Shown here piece after piece: positions 53,470 through 63,400 of a DNA stretch of 64,000 nucleotides (the stretch's first letter is position 1; the number at the start of each line of letters is the position of its first letter). The notes beneath the pieces are model-generated. The model was not told the origin of the DNA. It did no database searches and saw only the letters and a program-made list of their open reading frames with translations. The stretch is from Legionella_A sp963772805 (GTDB lineage: Bacteria > Pseudomonadota > Gammaproteobacteria > Legionellales > Legionellaceae): NCBI GenBank assembly GCA_963772805.1, contig CAVYYU010000005.1, positions 361,964 through 425,963 on the forward strand, in the 5' to 3' direction. The translations under genes were made by a program, and so were the position numbers.

Positions 53470-56061
53470 ATGAAAAGTTCAGAAATCAGACAAGCATTTA
53501 TTGATTATTTTGCCCAGCATGGCCATCAAACCGTTGCCTCAAGTGCATTAATCCCCGCTAACGATCCAACGCTGTTATTCACCAACGCAGGTATGGTGCA
53601 ATTCAAGGATACATTTTTAGGCCTAGAATCGCGCCCTTATAACCGAGCTGTGAGTTCACAACGTTGCTTGCGTGCCGGTGGTAAACATAACGATCTGGAA
53701 AACGTAGGCTACACTGCGCGCCACCATACTTTTTTTGAAATGCTGGGTAATTTCAGCTTTGGCGATTATTTTAAACGTGAAGCAATAGCTTACGCCTGGG
53801 AATTTTTAACCGGGGTACTAAAATTGCCTGCGGAGCGTTTGTGGATTACCGTCTACACCGATGACGATGAAGCGGCAGACATTTGGTTGAACGAAATGGG
53901 TGTTTCCCCAGAGCGTTTTTCGCGTTGTGGCGAACAAGATAATTTCTGGTCGATGGGTGATACTGGGCCATGCGGACCATGCACAGAAATATTTTATGAT
54001 CATGGCCCTGAGATCGCAGGAGGCCCACCGGGTACTCCTGAAGCTGATGGTGACCGATACATAGAGATTTGGAATCTGGTATTTATGCAATACAACCGCG
54101 ACAAAGAAGGTCGCCTGCATCCATTACCGAAGCCTTCAGTTGATACGGGCATGGGACTTGAGCGTATCGCTGCTGTGGTTCAAGGCGTTCATAACAATTA
54201 TCAAATTGATAGTTTTCAATACCTGCTTAAAGCCATTACCAAGATGGCTAACGGTGTCGATTTAGAACACCCTTCCCTAAAAGTCATTGCCGATCATATT
54301 CGTGCCTGCTCGTTTTTGATTGCGGATGGCGTGATGCCAAGCAATGAAGGTCGAGGTTACGTCTTGCGGCGTATTATTCGTCGTGCAGTACGCCATGGTA
54401 ATAAATTAGGATTACCTACGCCATTTTTCTGCAATTTGGTAGCCCCTTTGATCTCGGTGCTGGGAGACGCGTATCCTGAGCTTGCTGAGCATAAAGGGCA
54501 AATTGAGCGCGTTTTAGCACAAGAAGAAAACCAGTTCGCTCGTACGTTGGAGAACGGATTACAATTGCTGAAAGAACAAATTCAAGCGTTGTCAGGTGAA
54601 GAAATCGCCGGTGATGTAGTGTTCAAGCTCTATGACACGTATGGTTTTCCCGTTGATTTGACCGCAGACATAGCGCGTGAGCAGGGTTTGCACGTTGATA
54701 TGGAAGGCTTTGAGCAGTGTATGCAACAGCAACGTCAGCAATCGCAGTCTGCCAGCCAGTTCAGTGTTGATTATTCTGGTGTTGATCAACTGACGAATTT
54801 TGCTTCCAAGTTCTGTGGTTATGAGCATGATGTCATGCCTGGGAAAGTGGTTGCCATCCTTTGTAATGACGAAAAAGTAAGTAAATTAACGGCAGGTACT
54901 AAAGCAGCCATCGTGCTGGACGAAACTCCTTTTTATGCTGAAAGTGGTGGTCAAGTTGGCGATCGCGGCTTTTTAAGCACTACTAACGTCATGTTTCGCA
55001 TTGATGATACGCAGCGTTTAGGACAAGCCATTGTCCATTATGGCGAGCTAACTGAAGGTGAATTAGCACTGCAACAATCAGTTACAGCCCAAGTGGATAC
55101 AGCTCGCCGGAATGCGATTCGTTTGAATCATACAGCAACCCATTTATTGCATGCAGCCTTAAAAATAATTGTTGGTGCTCATGTGCAGCAAAAGGGCTCT
55201 CTGGTGGATGCTGAGCGCGCTCGCTTCGATTTTGCTCATTTTGAAGCATTGACTACGGCGCAAATCAAACAGATAGAAACGCTGGTGAATGACAGAATAC
55301 GCGCCAACGATGAAGTTACAACTAATTTGATGAGTATCGACGAAGCGAAAAAAGATGGCGCGATAGCTTTGTTTGGCGAAAAATACAGTGAAGTCGTCAG
55401 GGTATTGTCATTAGGCGAGTTCTCCAAAGAGCTATGTGGAGGTACGCATGCTAAGCGCACGGGTGACATCGGTCTTTGCAAGATTGTCGCAGAGTATGGG
55501 GTAGCAAGTGGAGTCCGACGAATTGAGCTGGTGACAGGCGCTTCGGCACTGGACTGGGTCAATCAGCAATTGAATTCGCTCGATGATATTGCGCTAAAGC
55601 TTAAGTCTGCACCTGCTAACGCTAGCGAAAAATTGACACAATTTTTGCAAGAAGCAAAGGTGCAAGAAAAAGAGCTGACACGCCTGCAAAGCAAGTTGGC
55701 AGCCCAATCAGGAAATGAGTTGCTGAGTGCAGTAAAAAAAGTAGGTGATGTCAATTTGTTGGTTAAGAAATTAGACAATGTGGACAACCAATCACTAAGA
55801 ATCATGCTCGATCAATTAAAATCAAGTCTTGATACCGCTATTATTGTACTATTTACTGTCGATCAGGATAAAATGAATGTTGTGGCAGGTGTTAGTAAAA
55901 ATATTCTTGGACGAGTACCTACAGCTGCGATGCTGGTAAAACATTTGTGCGGTAAAGGCGGGGGCCGTGATGATATGGCGCAAGGCGGGGGAACGGTTCC
56001 TGCTGATTTGGATGAAAAACTAGCGCATATTACTACGATGATTACTGACTACACACATTGA
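53470..56061 (+). CDS. alaS: Alanyl-tRNA synthetase
   Basis: 863 residues, normal length. Class II core: MKSSEIRQAFIDYFAQHGHQTVASSALIP, RHHTFFEMLGNFSFGDYF, SMGDTGPCGPCTEIFYDHG. Editing domain HTATHLLHAAL (HxxxH) and CGGTHAKRTGDIG (CxxxH). C-terminal C-Ala region ending GRDDMAQGGG. Charges tRNA-Ala. Confidence 0.97.
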   Translation: MKSSEIRQAFIDYFAQHGHQTVASSALIPANDPTLLFTNAGMVQFKDTFLGLESRPYNRAVSSQRCLRAGGKHNDLENVGYTARHHTFFEMLGNFSFGDYFKREAIAYAWEFLTGVLKLPAERLWITVYTDDDEAADIWLNEMGVSPERFSRCGEQDNFWSMGDTGPCGPCTEIFYDHGPEIAGGPPGTPEADGDRYIEIWNLVFMQYNRDKEGRLHPLPKPSVDTGMGLERIAAVVQGVHNNYQIDSFQYLLKAITKMANGVDLEHPSLKVIADHIRACSFLIADGVMPSNEGRGYVLRRIIRRAVRHGNKLGLPTPFFCNLVAPLISVLGDAYPELAEHKGQIERVLAQEENQFARTLENGLQLLKEQIQALSGEEIAGDVVFKLYDTYGFPVDLTADIAREQGLHVDMEGFEQCMQQQRQQSQSASQFSVDYSGVDQLTNFASKFCGYEHDVMPGKVVAILCNDEKVSKLTAGTKAAIVLDETPFYAESGGQVGDRGFLSTTNVMFRIDDTQRLGQAIVHYGELTEGELALQQSVTAQVDTARRNAIRLNHTATHLLHAALKIIVGAHVQQKGSLVDAERARFDFAHFEALTTAQIKQIETLVNDRIRANDEVTTNLMSIDEAKKDGAIALFGEKYSEVVRVLSLGEFSKELCGGTHAKRTGDIGLCKIVAEYGVASGVRRIELVTGASALDWVNQQLNSLDDIALKLKSAPANASEKLTQFLQEAKVQEKELTRLQSKLAAQSGNELLSAVKKVGDVNLLVKKLDNVDNQSLRIMLDQLKSSLDTAIIVLFTVDQDKMNVVAGVSKNILGRVPTAAMLVKHLCGKGGGRDDMAQGGGTVPADLDEKLAHITTMITDYTH

Positions 56062-56073
56062 TGAGGCGCTGAA

Positions 56074-57336
56074 ATGGCACTGCTAGTACAAAAGTTTGGG
56101 GGAACTTCGGTTGCCACGCTGGCTCATATCAATCACGCAGCGGATATAGTAGCCAAATCAAAACGTGCTGGACATGATGTGGTGGTGGTTGTTTCGGCGA
56201 TGAGTGGTGAGACAGATAAGCTTATTGGCTTGGCTCATCAAATGAGTGAGAGTCCAGATGGCCGCGAATATGCCGCTCTCGTCGCTACTGGCGAACAAGT
56301 GTCCATGGCATTGATGGCGATGGCATTGATTAATCGCGGTATTGAAGCGCGTTCCTATACTGGCGCCCAAGCACGGATCTTGACGACTAGCCAATTTAAA
56401 AAAGCACGCATCCAAACAATTGAGACCCAGTCTATACTTGCAGATTTGCAGCAAGGGAGGGTTGTGGTTATTGCTGGTTTTCAGGGTGTCGACCAAGACG
56501 GTAGTACCACTACATTGGGTCGGGGCGGTTCAGATACAACTGCTGTTGCGATCGCTGCGGCTTTGAAAGCAGATGAGTGCCAGATCTATACCGATGTTGA
56601 TGGTGTGTATACCACAGATCCTCGCGTTGTTCCCGATGCCAAGCGTCTTGATCAGATCACGTTTGAAGAAATGCTTGAGCTTTCGAGCTTAGGTGCCAAG
56701 GTGTTGCAAATCCGCTCTGTAGAGTTTGCTGGAAAGTACAATGTGCCACTGCGTGTTCTCTCGTCTGCGAAAGAGGGGCCGGGTACGTTGATTACTTATA
56801 AACAAGATCAAAACATGGAGGCATTCTCAGTTACCGGAATAGCCTTTAGCCGCAATGAAACAAAAATTTCTTTATCAGGTGTGCCGGATGCACCTGGCAT
56901 TGCTTCAGTTATTTTGGCTGAGATTAGTGCGATTGGCGTTAATGTAGACATGATTTTGCAGCATGTATCCGCTGAGAATAAAACGGACTTTACGTTTACC
57001 GTACACCGAGATGAATATCAGCCTACATTACAACTGCTGCATAAGCTTGCAAAGGAGATGGGTGCGGATCGTGTGAATGGGAGTGAAAGGCTCGCTAAAC
57101 TATCATTAGTGGGTGCGGGGTTAAAAAGCCACCCCGAAGTCGCGCCAGCAATGTTTAAAACACTGGCCGATCTCGGCATTAATATTCAGATGATCACAAC
57201 ATCTGAAATTAAAATTTCGGTTGTTATTAACGAGTCGCAGCTAGATGAAGGCGTACGCGCCTTGCATCATACGTTTTTAGCAGGGAATGTAGTTGACGAG
57301 TCGCGCAAAGGTGCCGGTGAAGCCCTAGCACTGTAA
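56074..57336 (+). CDS. lysC: Aspartate kinase
   Basis: 420 residues, the monofunctional Lys-sensitive type. N-terminal kinase domain (LVQKFGGTSVATLAHINHAAD, VVVVVSAMSGETDKLI, GFQGVDQDGSTTTLGRGGSDTTAVAIAAAL, YTDVDGVYTTDPRVVPDAK). Two ACT domains follow (about 265-420), giving feedback control. It starts 12 nt after alaS, as in Legionella, where csrA is usually next; here no csrA follows. Confidence 0.96.
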   Translation: MALLVQKFGGTSVATLAHINHAADIVAKSKRAGHDVVVVVSAMSGETDKLIGLAHQMSESPDGREYAALVATGEQVSMALMAMALINRGIEARSYTGAQARILTTSQFKKARIQTIETQSILADLQQGRVVVIAGFQGVDQDGSTTTLGRGGSDTTAVAIAAALKADECQIYTDVDGVYTTDPRVVPDAKRLDQITFEEMLELSSLGAKVLQIRSVEFAGKYNVPLRVLSSAKEGPGTLITYKQDQNMEAFSVTGIAFSRNETKISLSGVPDAPGIASVILAEISAIGVNVDMILQHVSAENKTDFTFTVHRDEYQPTLQLLHKLAKEMGADRVNGSERLAKLSLVGAGLKSHPEVAPAMFKTLADLGINIQMITTSEIKISVVINESQLDEGVRALHHTFLAGNVVDESRKGAGEALAL

Positions 57337-57374
57337 CTGTAGGTACTAAATAAGGTGTGGTGCGGATTGTCAGT

Positions 57375-57412
57375 AGCCTTGATGCAGCATAGCGTAATCA
57401 AGGCTTTCTTTG
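57375..57412 (+). terminator. Terminator of alaS-lysC
   Basis: A 9-bp stem AGCCTTGAT / ATCAAGGCT (57375-57405) with a 13-nt loop, followed by TTCTTTG on the plus strand. It lies 39 nt after the lysC stop. Confidence 0.7.
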
Positions 57413-57473
57413 ATTTATCACCAAGGCTACAGATTTGTATCCCAGAATCATGCTCTGCACGGGATTATATTAG

Positions 57474-60400
57474 TTAGACATCCTCTTCATCAGACAAGCC
57501 AAAATCTTTTAGTAAATTTTTTACTCTTTCATGGAAGTTAACTCGAGATAATGGTGAGTTACTGGATGTTTCCAATGCACTCAATCGAGTTTCTTTTTTG
57601 TCGTTTGTAGACATGTCGGGTTGATTTTCTCTGTTGCTCGCTACTTTTTCACCCGTTTGTTTGTCGCTACTCTCAGTCCCAATTTTTTCAGCGTTACCTT
57701 GTAAACTAGAGTATTGAGCGGCAGAGGACTCGTTGTTCCCCATTTTATTTTGTGCATTTGACTCCGCTTCTGTAGCCAGATTTTCAGTTTTATCTTTTAA
57801 TGTATTTACAGCATTTGTTAACCCTTCAACAATAGGTGTGAGATTTATAAAGTCTGGTGTATGCGCCCATCCTGCATCTGCAGTATTTCTTAGCGCAGCA
57901 ATAATCGTTGGTGAAGGTTGATTAATACGCATGCCTTCTTGTCCATTTGTATTACTGTTACTAGCTGATCCTCCCGCTGTTGAATGTTCAAAAATTGACG
58001 TTGATGTTTGTAGGAAATTTTGGTTTCCCAATGGGCGCGAAACTTGTGCGACAGGTAGTGGTGTAACGACAGTTGGTTTCGTGCCTGCAGGTGCCGGAAC
58101 AGTAGGGGTTAGTGGTGTGGGTGCTGTTACGATAAACGTCAGTGTATTTGTAGGTGAAACATTGCCGGCTATGTCAATTTGACGAACCATAACTGTGTTA
58201 GCTCCTTGTTGTACAGCAGGTGCTGCCGTACTCCAATTCAAACCATTAGCACTATAAAATACTTTTGCACCAGGTTCAGTTGAACCCACAGTAATCGTTC
58301 CAACATTGTCCACAGTCATATTTGGTGTCGCAACCTGCGTGTCATAGGTAAAGGTTAGGCTGTTGGTGCCGGATACATTACCAGCGATATCGGTCTGACG
58401 AACATAAATAGTGTTCGTGCCTTGAATCAAGGCGGGTGCGCTTATGTTCCAGGTCGTTCCATTACTACTGTATTCAACTACTGCATTAGCCTCTGTGGCA
58501 CCGATACTGAATGTGCCAACATTGGTTATATTGTCACTGCTGCTTATACCAGAGTCAGTGGATAGAGCGATGGTTGGAGAATGTACTGTGGTATCAACAA
58601 CTACATTAATTAAGTTGCTGTAGGCGATGTTGCCAGCGACGTCGGTGACTTGGGTTCTAAATTGATAATTGCCATCGCTTAAGTTACTTTGAGCGGCGGT
58701 GGTATCAGACCAGTTAGCACCATTATCAGTGGATATTTGATAAACGACACTGCTGCCGACTTCATTGCCTGCAATGCTCAGATCGAAGGCCTTGTCTTGA
58801 CTGATAAAGTCAGTTGCACTGATGCCGGAATCACTGAAGTTATTGAGTGATAAGGTACCGGCCGCGGGAGCTGTGGTATCGACGGTGACATTAATTAAGT
58901 TGCTGTAAGCGATATTGCCAGCGACATCGGTGACCTGGGTTCTGAATTGGTAATCGCCATCGTTTAAGTTGCTTTGAGCGGCGGTGGTATCAGACCAGTT
59001 AGCACCGCTGTCAGTTGATACTTGATAAACGACACTGCTGCCCACTTCATTACCTGCAACACTCAAATCAAAGGTCTTGTCTTGACTGATAAAGTCAGTT
59101 GCACTGATGCCGGAATCGCTGAAGTTATTGAGTGATAAGGTACCGGCCGCGGGAGCTGTGGTATCGACGGTGACATTAATTAAGTTGCTGTAAGCGATAT
59201 TGCCAGCGACATCGGTGACTTGGGTTCTGAATTGGTAATCGCCGTCAACGAGGTTACTTTGTGCGGCAGTGGTATCAGACCAGTTAGCGCCATTATCTAC
59301 TGATACTTGATAAACCACGCTGCTGCCGACTTCATTGCCTGCAACACTCAAATCAAAGGTCTTGTCTTGGCTGATGAAGTCAGTGGCACTGATGCCGGAA
59401 TCACTGAAGTTGTTGAGTGAGAGCGTGCCCGCACTAGGTGCGGTGGTATCGACGGTGACGTTAATTAAATTGCTGTAAGCGATGTTGCCAGCGACGTCGG
59501 TGACTTGGGTTCTGAATTGGTAATCGCCGTCAACGAGGTTACTTTGTGCGGCAGTGGTATCAGACCAGTTAGCGCCATTATCTACTGATACTTGATAAAC
59601 CACGCTGCTGCCGACTTCATTGCCTGCAACACTCAAATCAAAGGTCTTGTCTTGGCTGATGAAGTCAGTGGCACTGATGCCGGAATCACTGAAGTTGTTG
59701 AGTGAGAGCGTGCCCGCACTAGGTGCGGTGGTATCGACGGTGACATTAATTAAGTTGCTGTAGGCGATATTGCCAGCGACATCGGTGACTTGGGTTCTGA
59801 ATTGGTAATCGCCGTCAACGAGGTTACTTTGTGCGGCAGTGGTATCAGACCAGTTAGCGCCATTATCTACTGATACTTGATAAACCACGCTGCTGCCGAC
59901 TTCATTACCTGCAACACTCAAATCAAAGGTCTTGTCTTGACTGATGAAGTCAGTGGCACTGATGCCAGAATCACTGAAGTTGTTGAGTGAGAGCGTGCCC
60001 GCACTAGGTGCGGTGGTATCGACGGTGACATTGATTAAATTGCTGTAAGCGATGTTGCCAGCGACATCGGTGACTTGGGTTCTAAATTGATAATCGCCAT
60101 CGTTTAAGTTGCTTTGTGCGGCAGTGGTATCAGTCCAGTTAGCGCCATTATCTACGGACACTTGATAGACGACGCTGCTGCCCACTTCATTGCCTGCAAC
60201 ACTCAAATCAAAGGTCTTGTCTTGGCTGATGAAGTCAGTGGCACTGATGCCGGAATCACTGAAGTTGTTGAGTGATAAGGTACCGGCCGCGGGAGCTGTG
60301 GTATCGACGGTGACATTAATTAAATTGCTGTAAGCGATGTTGCCAGCGACATCGGTGACCTGGGTTCTGAATTGGTAATCGCCGTCGCTTAAGTTACTTT

Positions 60401-63400
60401 GAGCGGCGGTGGTATCAGACCAGTTAGCACCATTATCAGTGGATATTTGATAAACCACGCTGCTGCCGACTTCATTGCCTGCAACACTCAAATCAAAGGT
60501 CTTGTCTTGGCTGATGAAGTCAGTGGCACTGATGCCAGAATCACTGAAGTTATTGAGTGACAAGGTGCCTGCGGCGGGGGATGTCGTATCGACGGTGACA
60601 TTAATTAAATTGCTGTAAGCGATGTTGCCGGCGACGTCGGTGACCTGGGTTCTGAATTGGTAATCGCCATCGTTTAAGTTGCTTTGTGCCGCGGTGGTAT
60701 CGGTCCAGTTAGCGCCATTGTCTACGGATACTTGATAGACGATACTGCTGCCGACTTCATTGCCTGCAACACTCAAATCAAAGGTCTTGTCTTGGCTGAT
60801 AAAATCGGTCGCACTGATGCCAGAATCACTGAAGTTATTGAGTGATAAGGTGCCGGCCGCGGGAGCTGTGGTATCGACGGTGACATTAATTAAATTGCTG
60901 TAAGCGATATTGCCGGCGACGTCGGTGACCTGGGTTCTGAATTGGTAATCGCCATCGTTTAAGTTGCTTTGTGCCGCGGTGGTATCGGTCCAGTTAGCGC
61001 CATTATCAGTGGATATTTGATAAACGACACTGCTGCCGACTTCATTGCCTGCAATGCTCAGATCGAAGGTCTTGTCTTGGCTGATAAAATCGGTCGCACT
61101 GATGCCAGAATCACTGAAGTTATTGAGTGATAAGGTACCGGCCGCGGGAGCTGTGGTATCGACGGTGACATTAATTAAATTGCTGTAAGCGATATTGCCG
61201 GCGACATCGGTGACCTGGGTTCTGAATTGGTAATCGCCATCGTTTAAGTTGCTTTGTGCGGCAGTGGTATCGGTCCAGTTAGCGCCATTGTCTACGGATA
61301 CTTGATAGACGATACTGCTGCCGACTTCATTGCCTGCAACACTCAAATCAAAGGTCTTGTCTTGGCTGATAAAATCGGTCGCACTGATGCCAGAATCACT
61401 GAAATTATTGAGTGATAAGGTACCGGCCGCGGGAGCTGTGGTATCGACGGTGACATTAATTAAGTTGCTGTAGGCGATATTGCCAGCGACATCGGTGACT
61501 TGGGTTCTAAATTGATAATTGCCATCGCTTAAGTTACTTTGAGCGGCGGTGGTATCAGACCAGTTAGCACCGCTGTCAGTTGATACTTGATAAACGACAC
61601 TGCTGCCCACTTCATTACCTGCAATGCTCAGATCGAAGGCCTTGTCTTGACTGATAAAGTCAGTTGCACTGATGCCGGAATCACTGAAGTTGTTGAGTGA
61701 GAGCGTGCCCGCACTAGGTGCGGTGGTATCGACGGTGACATTAATTAAATTGCTGTAAGCGATATTGCCGGCGACGTCGGTGACTTGGGTTCTGAATTGG
61801 TAATCGCCGTCAACGAGGTTACTTTGTGCGGCGGTGGTATCGGTCCAGTTAGCGCCATTATCTACAGATACTTGATAAACCACGCTGCTGCCCACTTCAT
61901 TACCTGCAACACTCAAATCAAAGGTCTTGTCTTGGCTGATGAAGTCAGTGGCACTGATGCCAGAATCACTGAAGTTGTTGAGTGAGAGCGTGCCTGCAGC
62001 AGGGGATGTGGTGTCGACGGTGACATTGATTAAATTGCTGTAAGCGATGTTGCCAGCGACATCGGTGACTTGGGTTCTGAATTGGTAATCGCCGTCAACG
62101 AGGTTACTTTGTGCGGCGGTGGTATCAGTCCAGTTAGCGCCATTATCTACTGATACTTGATAAACCACGCTGCTGCCCACTTCATTACCTGCAACACTCA
62201 AATCAAAGGTCTTGTCTTGACTGATAAAGTCAGTTGCACTGATGCCGGAATCGCTGAAGTTATTGAGTGATAAGGTACCGGCCGCGGGAGCTGTAGTATC
62301 GACGGTGACATTAATTAAGTTGCTGTAAGCGATATTGCCAGCGACATCGGTGACTTGGGTTCTGAATTGGTAATCGCCGTCAACGAGGTTACTTTGTGCG
62401 GCAGTGGTATCAGTCCAGTTAGCACCGCTGTCAGTTGATACTTGATAAACCACGCTGCTGCCCACTTCATTACCTGCAACACTCAAATCAAAGGTCTTGT
62501 CTTGACTGATAAAGTCAGTTGCACTGATGCCGGAATCGCTGAAGTTATTGAGTGATAAGGTACCGGCCGCGGGAGCTGTGGTATCGACGGTGACATTAAT
62601 TAAGTTGCTGTAGGCGATATTGCCAGCGACATCGGTGACTTGGGTTCTAAATTGATAATTGCCATCGCTTAAGTTACTTTGAGCGGCGGTGGTATCAGAC
62701 CAGTTAGCACCGCTGTCAGTTGATACTTGATAAACGACACTGCTGCCCACTTCATTACCTGCAATGCTCAGATCGAAGGCCTTGTCTTGACTGATAAAGT
62801 CAGTTGCACTGATGCCGGAATCACTGAAGTTGTTGAGTGAGAGCGTGCCCGCACTAGGTGCGGTGGTATCGACGGTGACATTAATTAAATTGCTGTAAGC
62901 GATATTGCCGGCGACGTCGGTGACTTGGGTTCTGAATTGGTAATCGCCGTCAACGAGGTTACTTTGTGCGGCGGTGGTATCGGTCCAGTTAGCGCCATTA
63001 TCTACAGATACTTGATAAACCACGCTGCTGCCCACTTCATTACCTGCAACACTCAAATCAAAGGTCTTGTCTTGGCTGATGAAGTCAGTGGCACTGATGC
63101 CAGAATCACTGAAGTTGTTGAGTGAGAGCGTGCCTGCAGCAGGGGATGTGGTGTCGACGGTGACATTGATTAAATTGCTGTAAGCGATGTTGCCAGCGAC
63201 ATCGGTGACTTGGGTTCTGAATTGGTAATCGCCGTCAACGAGGTTACTTTGTGCGGTGGTGGTATCAGTCCAGTTAGCGCCATTATCTACTGATACTTGA
63301 TAAACCACGCTGCTGCCCACTTCATTACCTGCAACACTCAAATCAAAGGTCTTGTCTTGACTGATAAAGTCAGTTGCACTGATGCCGGAATCACTGAAAT

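Noticed and set aside
61785..63125. Plus-strand frames at 61785-61985 and 62925-63125
   Set aside because: They are shadow frames of the coding repeats; their identity only reflects the 1140-bp duplication.
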